Assembly (NCBI GenBank): GCA_024036415.1 | Contig: JAMWET010000573.1 | Location: forward strand, 310,001 to 374,000 | Direction of reading: 5' to 3' | Length of the DNA: 64,000 bases | Origin: Prochilodus magdalenae | Taxonomy: Eukaryota; Chordata; Actinopteri; Characiformes; Prochilodontidae | In this document: positions 11,401-25,500 of the stretch, piece after piece | Layout: every line of letters begins with the position of its first letter | Numbering within the stretch: the stretch's first letter is position 1 | Program-made: the position numbers and the translations under genes | Notes under the pieces: model-generated | Seen by the model: the letters and a program-made list of their open reading frames with translations, nothing else | Database searches by the model: none | Told to the model about the DNA's origin: nothing

Positions 11401-14400
11401 TTTATTTGCTATTTATTTGCTAGCCACCAATAAAGCTATATATGCCTTTGTGTTCTTATGTGTGATCACAAAGATATCAACAATGTGTGAGATATCAGTC
11501 AGCATCCGTCTTCCAGCATCCATTTTCCTATCGGCATTGAAAATAATTCAGATTTTGGAATAGACCACCAAAAACCTTCTCTGATTTGTTTTATGTTAAA
11601 CTGAGCAAATCAACAGTAACTATAGAACTTCACTATAGAACGGTGCAGAGGCATTCTCTGCAGAGGATGTTACCTAATTTTTACCTTTAAAAAAAAAAAA
11701 AAAAAGGCTTATTGGATCGGTTGCATGTGTAGACCCTTCCTCGCAGAATCAAAATGAAATGATACCAAGCCATCAGGCACAGACAAATCTGAGCTCAGAC
11801 CTCTAATGCAGGTCCATCTTTTTAATTACATCTCAACTTCTGTCTTACATTGGTGAACCAATGTCATGAATATAAATGGTTCTCTCAAAGAAATGCATTC
11901 TTTAAAAAAAATAAAATAAAAACAAAGTTTATGAAAAGTGCATACACATGTAACAAAACAGACAGTACAAATAAATTAACAAAGCCATTGACGCAGTCTC
12001 ATGCAACAAAACATTAACATGGTATGTCTCCAAATATTAGGATATTTTGGTCAACCTTTACGACTATTGTACAGGTTCTATTTGTCAAAGAAAAGCCCAA
12101 GTTACTCACAGCCAAATGAGCACCAGCAAAAGTAGTGTTAAGTACATGAATATGGTGCTTGGGTCTTTCATCCCATGGTAAAATCGATTCAAGTCCAGTG
12201 TGTAAACCAGGAGTAGGAACTTCATACAATAATATTCGTAAGACTTCGAGCAATTGACAAATCTGTTCTAACCAAAGGCTTACAACCCTGTTATCTGCAC
12301 TTGAGATATTTTAAATGTCCCATATACATACAATCTGAAATTTCAAGATTTCTTGAAGTACAAAGGCCCAAAGCTCTTTCCTGGAAAAGTGGAATGACCT
12401 CTACATATGCGGCTTGATATGCTGCCATATGCTGAATGTTGGAAATGACTTGTAGTATGACACAGGGCTTTGTAATTAGGGTAACAAAAATAACAATGTG
12501 GTCAAAGAGACAAAGAAGACTGGTGGAAGATGTAATGACGCAGGAATGAAGTTTCAACGCTCCCGCATACAATATTTGATGTGCGCACATGACAAGAAAT
12601 CATGATCCCAAGCAAGCGGTGGAGTCAACAGTCTATAAATATTAAAATGAAACATCCTCATGGAATCAAGGGAAAAAAATCCCTTTTAAAGCTTATGAAT
12701 CAAAAAATTAAAAACAAAAAAAAATACAGCATAGCCATAAAACACAAGGCTTTTCAGATATCTGATGGGCTAATGTCTAATGCTCTTCCTTTACAATCGT
12801 TTAAGAAACAAAAAGAGAGCTACAACACAAGTGTGCAAAAAAGCAACAAGAGGAAACAATCCATGCTTTCCACCGTTGACACTTAAAAATACAGAAATAT
12901 TGGTAACCGGAATTAATTTTTCTCAGCAACATTCGCTTGCATAGATACGTGCATGCATCAGTGTCATCATGCAATACTGCTTACTGTAATTCTTCAAATT
13001 GTAGTTTCCCCTTGCAAAACAAAGCTACACGTACTAGTAGACTATTCTCTAATATTCAGACAAGTGCACCAATAGTACCACTGGGTACATCGTATTGGCA
13101 GCAGGCCTTTGTGGCACAGGAATACTAGTATTAGGTATTGGTTTCGTTTTTTAGAGTGACAGGCAGAATGAATCATTTTCTTTCACCAGCACGAAACAGT
13201 AAATTTGCAGAAATTAGATCACAGTAACAAAACTACAAGAAAGGAGGGGAAGCAACTGAAAACGCGTGTATGTGTACAACCTGGCAAAAGAAGTTATCTA
13301 TGATCAGTCAATCCTATTCTGCTTTGGCCAGAACTGATACCAATGGGACCGCTCAAAAACGTTGAACAGCTGGCCTCATTTGACGGTATCTATTTTGGTA
13401 GTGACAAAAAAAAAACAGATGAGGTGGATTTTACAAGAACTTCAAGTTCTTCAAAGTTCTTTTGAAGAGCACCTGACTGCAAAAAAATGGTTCTTTGAAA
13501 TGCCTATATTTGCACTGCTTTGTTAAGGCTGTGTAGATTGCAGTTCTCCTTTTTTTTTTTTTTTTTACATGATCAAGTGCTCATTTTCAAAAAGTAAATC
13601 GGATTCTCTGTACTATCTTACAATAATCTGTGAACTTAATCCTTTTAGAAAAATCAAAGCCCAAATGAAATTTCTAATCCTATGGCAACAAGTCTATTAG
13701 TTATGAGCAACGTACTGACAGCATTATCCAAGGCAACATCACTTTTAAAAACATTTGCTGATCCGTAAATAATTTCCTTTTGAAGTAAAACATCTGAAAT
13801 AGGACAGATATCAAGGCTTTGTGGGGGGTGGGGGCAATTGGGTCCCATAATTTGTTGGATGGCACAGCATTCCAAAATATTTAATAATATACTTTGATTA
13901 AATTTCTCATTTCTATTGCATACAGACAGTGTGTATCTTTAAAAAAAAATCCCACTGGAGAGAAAATGCTAAAGCACTTCAAGATGGTATACATTAAAGT
14001 TCAACGTTATAGTCAGTGAATACAGAAGTAAATATTTTTGTCCCATCTACAAAGTTCTGAAAACTATTGCACTGATAAGCCACACATTAATATTGAGATA
14101 CAAACTGACACAAAGGGGCTCAACCCTGGTTCAATGCAAGCTAAGCTAAAGCTAATGAAAGTTGTTGGTGTTGGATTTGGCAGGCATGGAAAAAAAAATG
14201 GCTCAAGTACACTGTGCATTCTCATTACAAAAAAAAAAAACTCATGCAGAGTTACGTTGCCTTTACCTCTGTCTACAGATGGATAGCAAAGCACACACAG
14301 CATCCCACAAGAGTAAACATTTAAAAAAAAATAAAAATAAAAAAAATAAAAAAAAAAAGGATTTCGGATTGTCTAATTTCCAGTCTCATTCATACAATTC

Positions 14401-15011
14401 AGCTATTGGTCGACAGTTGGCAATGCTGCGTACATTTGCGCACATCACAAGGGCAGTTATGCTACTAGAACATTTCATGTTCCACAGTATAAAGGGAAAA
14501 CAGATGGGGTACCACAGCAGGTTCTAATCGATATCTGGGAGAACTTGTTCTGCTGATCTCCTGTATGGTGACTACGTAGGTTGGAATTCCATTCTCCCTG
14601 TTACAATGCCAAAGAAGCATTGCCCTTTGAATAGCACCAAGTGGAGCAATTTTGTTGTGAGTACTCCAAGGAATATTAAGACCCAGCTGATTCCTCGGAA
14701 GAAAATAAAAACATACATTACATACAGTCTTGATGGTTGAGCATTGTTTGAAATATATACAAAGTGCTAAGTTAAAACATTCCTATTTAGAGTTGTGAAC
14801 AGTAGTATATTCGTATACCACACCTTGCCAGAGGCAACGATTTTGGTTCCATGGCAGGATTAAAAAGGCGCTTCAGATCATGTATATTTTCTTTGAGAAA
14901 AGTAAAAGGTATACCCTATATAATTTATATATACTTTTATATATATATATTCATCTTAGGCACATCAAAAATAGCTGCATTACAGAAAATAATGAAACTG
15001 CTATTCAAATA
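11401..15011 (-). other. usp31: Probable usp31 3' UTR
   Basis: This stretch downstream of the usp31 stop has no supported gene. Read on the minus strand it is U-rich, with many T runs. The first canonical AATAAA signals after the stop are a close pair at 11417-11412 and 11406-11401. A weaker ATTAAA lies at 11826-11821, followed by a GU-rich stretch. A 3' UTR of about 3.2-3.6 kb is plausible, as human USP31 also has a very long one. The end is not proven. Confidence 0.4.
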
Positions 15012-16507
15012 TCATTGAGGCGTCTGTGTTGGGTGTGCAGAGGATTGCATGCTGGAAGAAAGCTTTCTAGAAGTCATCTTTTCAAGAGGCCTCTTCCCGT
15101 TGACAGGAGACTGAAGACTCGTCTCAGAATTGGAAGACTTGGACTTGCCTACAGGTAACAGAGAGCGTTTGACAGAGGTTGTGGTTTTAGACGACTCCCT
15201 GTCTTCGCCGACAGCCTTACTGGAAAGCGAGCCAGGAGAGACCTGCTGGGTGGCATTCCCCTCACCCTCGTCCGTGCCCAGTTTAGTCTGGCTGCTGGAC
15301 CTGGCTGTCCTCTCGCCGGCCTTCTTGGAAAGGATGGTAGTCTTGCCCAGGTCAGCTGAGCGGCGTGTCTCCTTCTGTCTCAGGGCGTTCTTGAAGAAAG
15401 ACAGACCCTTGTCTTCGGACTTGCTGCTGCGACGCAGATCCCTGGAGGACACGCTGGGAGAGCGCAGGCTGGTGACTGACGAGCTGCTGCTGGAGCTCCT
15501 CACAGGTCTTCTCTCTATTCTGCCTCCCTCAGCACCCTTAGCCTGAGAACTCCGAGGCGTGGCGCTAACCCTTGGCTTGTCCGCAAGGGGGCTAGAATGG
15601 GGTGAGTCACGGCTTGAGCTCCGGTCTGTTGGTTTCTTTTTGCTTGAGGCTGAACTTTTATCCGCCGTTGAGGAACTTTTCTTTGCTGTGGGTGACGGGG
15701 AGGCCGAGGACTGCGGGGTAGAGGTCAGGCGCTGTTTTGCCTTTCCAGCTCCTGATGACGGTGGCGCCTCCTGGGCCTGAGAAGACTCCTTTTTTTTGGA
15801 GGGAGTTCCCGAAGAGACACCTTTGGTGCTCTTAGAGGTGTCACTCTTTTCTTTCAAATTGGTCACTTTGGCACCCTTGCCTTGAGGGCTGGAAGACGCT
15901 TGAGAAGTAGGCTTCTGTGCAGATGAAGAAGTGCTCTGGCGCTTCTTAGAGGGCTTCTCTTGATCCCCTTTTGTCTTGGTCGAGCTCTTTTTAGTCCCAG
16001 ACCCCTCCGCCTTGGGTGCAGATGCTCCTGAACTCTTGTGCCTCTGCTCTTTTGTAGGAGTGCCATGCAAGTTCTGGTCAACAGCATTGATTTGGTTATT
16101 GTTTTCCAGGGGCTCTCCTTTGGAGCTCTTTCTGTCAGCTGGCACAGGAGCCCTGCAGTAGACCTCATCTACAATCCTTTTACCTCCGCCATCGTCGCTG
16201 CCGTTGCCTTCCATCATGGCCAGCGGAGCCTTGTTGCCAGTGTGGCGCTCGTGCCTGCTGTAGCTGCCGAAGCACGACGTAGACACCTTGTCATCACAGG
16301 CCTCTCCAATCCTCTCCAGTGGGGGTGAGGAGCGCGAGTCTAAAGAGAAGCGGGAAGGCGAACTGGATCTCATCTGGAGCTTGGCAGACAGTGGCCAAGA
16401 GGGCTTCGTCCCATTTTCACTGAAGGCCAGCGGACTGGCTATAGAGGATCTGGAAGACAAGCTCTGACGTTGAATGCTCCTCACAAAGGGTCGGGTGGAG
16501 AATCCTC
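15012..16507 (-). CDS. usp31: usp31 terminal coding exon 16: Ser/Lys-rich disordered tail
   Basis: This single 1,496-bp exon encodes residues 796-1293 and ends in TGA at 15014-15012. It is low-complexity, dominated by Ser, Lys, Pro, Thr and Ala, with runs such as SSSSSSS. It is probably disordered and heavily phosphorylated. Islands conserved with human USP31 are SLSSRSS, SKSEDKGLSFFKNALRQKE, TRRSADLGKT and the C-terminal RKLSSSMQSSAHP. The stretch around SFFK.ALRQKETRR is the best candidate for a short binding motif. The acceptor at 16508 gives DDGGFSTRPFVRSIQRQ across the junction, matching human. Confidence 0.93.
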
Positions 16508-19500
16508 CTTAACGAAAAGGACAGAAATTTAAACTAATGCGCTGACACCAGACTGAATGGAAAGAGCAGCAGCATGCATTTTTGGCTTAACTGAACAAGG
16601 CGACAGATCCTGTGTTAGTGCTAGAGAGGGAAAGTAAAGAGAGTCATCAAGAGGCAAATACTGAACACCCAAGAACACACAAGATCAAGGTTGCATTTAG
16701 TGTTAGCGATGAAAACAAGGTTTTTATAAACACTGTTTCACAGTGCTTCCACATTCATTCAAATTAATTAAAAATTTAATTTAAATAAAAACTTCAATAT
16801 ATTTCCTTTGATTTCAACCCCAAGTATTACTTCATCATTTCAACACTGTGAAAAAGTTTGATAATGTGTAAAAGTTACACAATATCCATGTGATATACAG
16901 AAAAACAATAATCAACTTTGCAGGTGTTAACAGCGCAAACATGTTCCTCACCGTCGTCTTCACTGCGATCCCCAGGGAACTCCACAGACTCAGCCAAAGA
17001 AGCCAGGGACGTGCGTCGGGAAGAGGCTCCTGAGGCCAGGCTGGGCGGCTTGCTGCCAGTGAGGCGGGTAACCCAGTGATCACACAGTGAGGAACTGGTA
17101 GACCCTGACAAAAACAAAGTAACAGGTAACCACTGTTAGAACAACCATAAAAAAAAGGCAGATTCGTTTAGAGAAAGCTTTTAACTTGCTTCGGTGATAA
17201 AAAACACATTTATTTCACATTGTGGGTTGGAACACAATACTAATCAGAGCAATTTAGCTCAATTACTCAGTTCAGGAGAGCAGAGTAAGGTGCATCACCT
17301 GCCACAGAGCTGTTAGCAGACCACGAAGGAATAGTAGTTCTCCTCTGGTAGAAGAGAATGTAAGCTGTCTGCTGGCACACATCCTCATCAGGTATGAGCT
17401 GGACATCGCTGTCATCAAAGCAGTACCACTGTCCATCTATGGAGTTCTTACAGTATGCTGCAAGAAGAAGAAAAAAAAAAAAGAACCACACATTAAGAAA
17501 CCATCCAGGCTGTCATTTAAATGAGCCTAATAATGGCTAATGTGCCTAATAACGATAATGATATACTGAATGGAACCTGTAAAATACACTCATTTTTTGA
17601 CATTAATACTGTGTGACTGAAATGATTCCTTACGGGTTCATTAGTTAAGAGAATGTAGCTGCACCATCTGCACACCTGAGTGCATGTTACAATGTCACGA
17701 GACTTACAATCCAAAAGCCAGAACAGAAACCAGTGCATTCCTACATAAGTTTACCTGTGTAGTGCCCTCCATGCATGTTGCCATGATGATTGCAGACAGC
17801 ATACAGATCATAAAGATAGTCTTCTGGATTACGGCCAAGGCCATAAGGTCGTCGCCATGGGGACCAGTGGGAGGGGAGGCTCCAGCTGCTCTGACTCCTC
17901 TTTACCATGTGAGGGGCCATGTCCATGCCAACCAGTGGGAACCGCACCATGTTCTGCATCTTCACCCGCCTATCTCCCTCCTACAGAATATTACCAATGC
18001 TATTATTACTAGCCATAAATGAAAGTCTCCTACCAAAACAAAATGAACAAACCATGCTAGAGCTTGTTTATTGTTAGCCATTGTTTGAATGTTTTTTTAG
18101 GTGAGGTACATCTTTAACTGCTGACCATGTAGTCTAATGATTTATGAAAAATTCCAGTCAACACAACCGTAAAGAAGTTCAGCTGTCAGATAATCAGTAC
18201 AATTATCACCATTTCACATCAAACCACGCTGAATGACTGTGTACATTACAAAACAGTTTAACTTTAAAAGCCTTTTTAAAAGAAACACTAACGAAAAGCC
18301 TGTACCTGCCGGAACCTCTTGAGGTGCAGGATAAGAACATCAGGCAGGGTCCACAAGCTGAGCTTGATGCGGCCCTGCTGCAGCTGCTTGCAGTGGGGGC
18401 AGCGCCAGGCATCGTCTGGGGCCAGCTGGAACACCACACATAGCACAGAAAGCAGCCGTGAACAACTAAATGCACATGCTTCTCCTTCGGCCTCATGGGA
18501 CACGAGTTGCAGTGTTCACTCTCAGCTACGCACTCGTTCCTCTTTAAGACCAACTTTAACTTCAAACCACACTACCAATGACCACTGCCAGCTCGGGCTT
18601 ACCACAGGGCATATTTATACTGCATGTGGCACCGTTCCAGGCTTAAACACATGCTTGCAGTACATAGTAATTTACAAAACAGCAAAGGCAGCAGAAATCT
18701 GGTTACCCCACCATTTAATGTCTGTTTGGGTAGATTTGGCCCTAAGGAAGTGGAGGAAAAGCCAGCAGTTTTTCTGCTTTCCCTGGGAGCACTAAGGGAC
18801 ATTGAGGAGGTGTACTAGGCCCACTCTTTACCTGTTCCTCTTTGGTGTAGAGCTGGAAGCACTGAGCGAGGGTACAGGCCTGGGGCTGATGGTGCTGCTC
18901 GCGGTGTAGGTACACGCTCTCAGCGTCAGGGATGTACTCTTCCTCAGTGTGGCCAAACAGACTGTGGGGGGGAAAGCCGTAACACAACCTCTTAAAACGC
19001 TACAAATATATCAACCGCTCAAATGCATTCTCTTTTAAATGAGTTATATGGCATCTCCAGAGAATTTTTATAGTAACTTTTAAGACATATAAGGTTGTTG
19101 AGGAATTCCTGTAACATAGTACTACAAAACAAGAAAGAGAATACCAATGGCATCTTTCTTCATAAACAAATTTGATCCATATTTTGCAGTTTTGGAATAA
19201 GATTTATAAATCTGCTTCTTCAAAGACTGCATTCAGTGCGTTCTAGAAGCATACACTACATCAAAGAGCAACAAGCTTAAATAATTGCTATCCAGGCTGC
19301 ACTCACTAATCCTTGGTCTCTTTGTCCCACTCCACCACAATCTTGACATGAGGAGGGCCCCCTTGCCCGCAGGATTTGTACGCTCTGAAAAAGACAGATT
19401 AGTTTAAACAACCAAAATAAGGCTCTTTTAAAACCCTGCTATAAAAATCCACTGTAAACAATGGAAAAACGCACAGAGGGAATTTCAACAAGTTTATGCG

Positions 19501-22500
19501 TGTACTCTGAATCAGTCTGACAGATGCAGGCAGTATTAGGTAGAGAAGTGAGAAAGTAGGGTCAAACAGTAGGCTATAATTTGCTCAAAGAATTTGCTCA
19601 GACAAAGGCCAACCTTTCCACAGTGGGGTGACACAGCGGATGTTCCTCCTGAGGCAACAAATATGTGATGCCAACTACTCCAACCACTCGTAGACTGAAG
19701 GGTCCCACCTAAAATAAATCCATCAGATTGTCTTTAATAATGAAAAGCCACAGAAAACAATTCCTCACATCCTCATGCAAGTAAATCAATAGCGTTCATG
19801 TCCTACAGGCACAGTGCACTGACCTGAATGTAAACCCCTTGTCTCAGCAGGTGATGCATTTTCTCCAGAATTGCCTTCTGAAGCACATCCCAAGTCACAG
19901 TGCGCTCCATATACAGTACAAACGGAAGGCCAAACCTTAGACAAAGGAAATAACCATTTTAACTTTACTATCACGTACATATTCCCTTCAAACAATTAAA
20001 AAATAATTCCCTCTGTTATGTTCCATTTCTATTTATGTCCATTTTGACATTCCAGTCATTTCCATCTCATTGTTCAGAGGGCAATGAACCCTTATGACAA
20101 TAACATGGTAATGGCACAAATCAGTGACTTTTGACTGGATTACGAGGCTTGGTGTTCCGAGAAGCTACCTCCGTCCTTGGTGGCCAGTGCAGGCTCTATT
20201 GCAGATCAGCAGGATCATCTTTTCAGCTCCTGTGTTTTTATTGGGTGATGCCGGATTCACTGCCCCTTGCATGAAAGATGGCGTTCGTGTGCTCTCATTG
20301 CCATACTTCAGATTGTTCTGATTGAGGTTAGCGAGAAGGCTTCCTGCAAATTGCATCATGTGCTTTATTGAGGCTATTAATGAAACATTCTAGCACTGGT
20401 CACAACAGTATTTACAGGGTGTCATGTTCAGCTGACATTTAATTCATAAACTAATTACACATCTATCATTTAGCTGCCATTTTGAGAATGTACAATTCTG
20501 CTGCAGTCTAAAGAGTTAAAGATGACTAAAGCAAATATCAGTATAATTGAACATGATATAATAATTTGCACTAGCATTAGATAATAACTCTCCAAATAAG
20601 GATAGTTGAGTAGAAATAATAAATCTCAAATTTTTTATAAAAAGGCAAAATAAATACCTCTTTTTGAGCGAATGTTCTCTAATCTGAAAGTCTCAGGGGT
20701 TTCAAAAGCGAAAATCGAGTCACTTTCTTGAATGATATCAAGATCGTCGTCATCATCGCAGAAGGAGCGATGGAAACCGTCGTAATACATTTCTGTCAGG
20801 ACAAACTGCAAATCAAGAAAAGCGGAAGTGGTCATGAGTGATTTACATATCTGCATGATAAGCAAGTTTTAAAGGTGTTCTGAAGACAGAAACAACTTAG
20901 TCAAGTAGAGACAAATACACATTAATTTATTCTACCTGCAGGAATAAGGACCACTACAAAGCATTGTATTTGTCTGATGTTATTTGCAGCCTGACTATGC
21001 CTGCTCTCACCACTTCAAACACAAGGTACAATAATTTGTATATGTATTTTTCAGCTCGAGTGAATCTGGCTTAAGCTTCATGTAGTTTTAGATGCCGTCT
21101 GTATATACCTCTAAGAGAAAGTGGTCCAACTTTATTACTAGAATCAATTAAACAGACAGAAGACACCTGGTAGGTTGCAAGCCAACTTACTGACTGCTAA
21201 ATCAGGAGCACAATTTAATTAATGCATCCTGAGAATTACAATGATAACATTAACCAATCAATCAATCAAAAAAAAAAATTTATAAATAAATAAATAAAAA
21301 TCTTTCTTTAGACATGTACACTTTTTTTTTTACACAAGTTTTTATGCGCTATACCATAAGCACTGTCACATTGTCACAGGTACACAATATGTTGGATTTA
21401 CACCCACAGCTAAAAGGAAGCAAAAATAACAGAAAAGAAAAAATACAGAAAAAAAGCCTTAAAGGTGGCTGAAATGTATGAATCCTGAAAGCTCTCGTTT
21501 TGACAGAAATTAAAAAGCACCTGTGCATGGTCTTTAACAAGCCTTTAACAGTGTTTTCTCCACATACAGCTATTCCTGTTTCGAATTCTATAGAATTAGA
21601 AACTAGAACCATTAATGTCCAATTCATATGCAAACTTTCAAAACACTACTGAAAAACAGCAGAAAAATACTTCCTGTCGTGAAGTGGGTGTTTCACTTTT
21701 AAATGCATGAGTAAACTCAGCTGTCACTGGCTTTTCAAATACATGCTTCAGTTTGCATTCCACCACATTTTGATTCATCTGTTCAAAGAAATGAGTCAGC
21801 AAACTTTTCCTTAAAGCTACAGTAACAGCTTTTGGGGGATGTTGACTGCTTTAAACTGTGAAATGATTTCTAACATAGAAGCACCTAATTCTTTGGCCAT
21901 AGCCCTTGCTAATTAAATGGATTCGATTTGGACTTGGTCCGGCTACAGCATTACAGTGCCCAAACTAAAAAGAAGTTAAGCAGATATAGGATATTTGAGC
22001 GAGGTCTTTAGGTTGGACAAAGCCTTGTTTGTGAAAGTGTTTCATGCAGAGAAATCTTTTTCAATACAGTAGCTACAGAAAAAAACAGTTTGTCAAAATT
22101 TCCATTTCAAAAGCAGGCAGTTTGCAATCGCTATCTGTACCCATCCTAAATATGCAGGATAGTGCTGCCCAAAGACTTCTTTAAAAAAAAGCACCTGGTC
22201 TGGAGGGATCTTGGTTTCTCGTGACACAGCTTCTCTTAGCCTGGAGACAGTACTGTTGAGGGGCACTGCCACCCCGATCCGCATGCAGTGGGAGTACTTG
22301 CCCTGATAGACCACCGTCACATACAGGGGCCTGAAGGACACAAACCAACAGTCATTAGTAGTACGCCTAAGAAGAAGAGCACTAAAATTTTTATACATTA
22401 CAGCTAGAATTCATTCAGATCACCCTATAAAGGGATAACTCCATTTCAATTTACACCAAATTTAAACAATTAGCAGTCAAGTCACATGAGCATCAATGGG

Positions 22501-25500
22501 ACACCATTTCTTTCCCCCAAACAGGTTTTATTTTTTCTATAATCTAGACGATCTATACAATCTAAATTGCATGCCATAAAGATGGTAATGTAAAATTAAA
22601 CTGGTTAAATATTATGCAACAAGTCTCTGTTATCCAAAGACAAACTACTTTTGGTTTCTATTCAAAATCAGTGTGGGTGATATGAGCTTCATATGATGTC
22701 ATAATATCAAGGAAGTTCATGAATTTACAACAGAAAGAATAATAATAAAAACACCAACAATAAAGACATTATAATACCAACTACTACTGCTATTCTCCCT
22801 CATCATTATCATGCCATTTTCATAAAGACCTTTGATGAATTACACACTACTGAAAGATTCATTTTTGATGCTCTAATAGCTTATACAAGTAGTCAAACTA
22901 GTAGTCACCTGTCTGTTTGCATGGACAATTTTATGCTAGTGGCCACTATAAGCAACGGTGGGTGGTAATGCTTTTACGACGTATTCCTGATACATGTGAC
23001 ACTGTGGATGTCCACGCAATTTCAGCAATGGATTGTCCCATTTGGCTGGCATCCATTATCAAGCCTTGTATGAACTCATAATTTAAGCTGCTTTTTCATG
23101 AGCACTCTGGCCAGTATTCAGTCTCACAGCTTATACAGGTGTGGTCATTCCTAAGGTATCCCCTAAGGTAACACGATCTCATAATCAATTTACATATTGC
23201 TATACCATGACTTTTGGTATATCAGCGTATGTATTGGCTAGTTAAGAACACAAATCAATATAATACCTAGTTATAATGTACCCAAGTTGGCCACACACAG
23301 CCACACACAGCCACTGGGTTTACTTCTGACAGATAATATTATTATATGCAATATTTTTTCAAAAGAGGAAACCGATTTTCAGAGCACAGTCTTGTTTTCT
23401 TGTATGTTATTTCACAATTCCCCCTTAATAAAGCAAGCATATTTCTTATCCAATGGCCAACGTGACCACTAAAGTATCTGATAGCTGCTGCCCTAATGGA
23501 TACAGAATAGAATAATTATAAACAATAACATAGTACTACTTGTGACACTATAGATACATATAAAACATAGGTACATACAAAATGTTAAACCCATCAACAT
23601 TTAATCAAGACAAACATCTATCACTGCAGGAACCAAAAGCTTTCATCATATTTAGAGTAAGAGAAATGTACAGTTCAAGTGCTGCTCTTCATTTATATGA
23701 CTCACATCTCCCATTCAGCACAGCACTGGGGCGGACACACATAGGCACAAGCCTTTCATAAAATCCAGTCTACAAAAGGCAGTTTTCTCCCTAGTAATGT
23801 TGGGGTTGTGAGGATATGAATTATAGAGCCCCTTAAGACTTGCTTAGCATAAACAGCATAAACAAACAGGAGAAGCAGAGCAGCTCTAGAGAAATACACT
23901 CCTGCATAATACAGCTGCAAACACAGTAGATTTGCCTAATGATCCTGTCACCCCTCTGAGCTCCCACAGTTCCTCTCCTATCAGATCAGCCCTTTCTTAG
24001 ACTAACTGAACATAAGCCCCACATTACACCTCTCACCCATCAAGACATCTTAAGACAGGCTCTGTAAGTACAAAAGATTATTATGGCAGGGAGGGCATTA
24101 AAACTTTAGCCCCCATAAGCTAGATGCTTGGACTGAGAACTAATAATTCATATGAAGGGCCTGTTCAATTTAAACAGGGGTCTGAAGCCTGCCATAGTAG
24201 CCATTCTTTTTTCTGCTGATCATTTTGTGGTAATGGATCACCCCTGATGTACTGAGGGGGGAAAATAGGGCAGTAAATCACCTCTGTCGGTCTCCTAATA
24301 CATAGAATATGACATCTTTAATCATTAATGTGTGGTAATAAATTGGGATGCTTTAAAAAAAGAATGTACATTGAACACAGAGCCTTCTCTCTGATCAGTC
24401 ACTACAGTGGAAGCTTAAAATAGTGTCTCCATGCCTCTGGAGACATAAACTCACTAAAGCCAGTAGCACAAGACGACGGCAACACTGCTCAGAGCAGAGA
24501 GGAACAGGGACACAATTTAGCACCTCATTTGGAGATTCTGAAATTTATTTATCATTTATTCACCTCCACTTGGTTTTCAATAGAGAGTTTAGCAAAGGCC
24601 ATGCTTCTTCGCAGCTGGAAACAAATGCGACCCACCCAACATCTGCAGTACATGATGATAAGACCTTACACATTACAGATTATGTGGTTTATTGAGAAGA
24701 TGCTGTCCTATACCACAGTTACAATGACTCATAAGCTCTTTTCAACCAAAACCTGTTAGTCCACAGCACTCACAATCCAAAAAAGGGTTAGCTGATCTGT
24801 TTACAGAATAAGTGGGGTACACACATCCTTCTCAGAGCATGTAAGAGAGAGATATTCCACATTGTACAGCAACCCTCTGCAGCAAGGTGTTAATCTGAGT
24901 CACACAACCAGTGCAGAACAAATGAAAGGAAAATAAGGTTAGCTTCAAAACCTCCAGCCCATGCAGTGCTTTATTACACCACCGAACACAGTACAAAGCG
25001 TGTACACCTCAAGGGCAGGCCTTCTCATATTGCACACGAGTCTCCTGAAGAGCAATGAGTTCTAACTGCCCTGCATAACCATACGGGAACGATGCGAGGC
25101 TGCTTACTTACCGAGTGTGAGGTAACGGGATGGGGAGGGAGATGCAGAGGAAAGGATCAAAAGTGTTGCTCTGCTTTTGACAGTGTGGGCAGGTGAGCGA
25201 GGATCTGTGTACGAGAAAGAGAAGGAGAGACCAACGTCACAAAGCTATATCAATAAATACAAGTAACTAAAACAGATCTAACTAGTAAAAACAAAAGATA
25301 GTATGAGGCATATTGTGTATTGTGAAAATGAAACACTGCTATACCTGTACTGCGCCTGAAACAGCTCTTGGACAAAGGAACCTGCAGATAACGGGAGTGA
25401 GGGTCCCTCTAGTGCCCCATCGTCTTCCTCCAAGGGTGGCTATGTCAAACAAAAAAAAAACAATATGAATAAATAAATAAATAAAACTTCAAACCCACAG

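Noticed and set aside
15130..15546. 138-codon open frame on the + strand
   Set aside because: It is antisense to the Ser/Lys-rich usp31 exon 16; low-complexity coding DNA leaves the opposite strand open.
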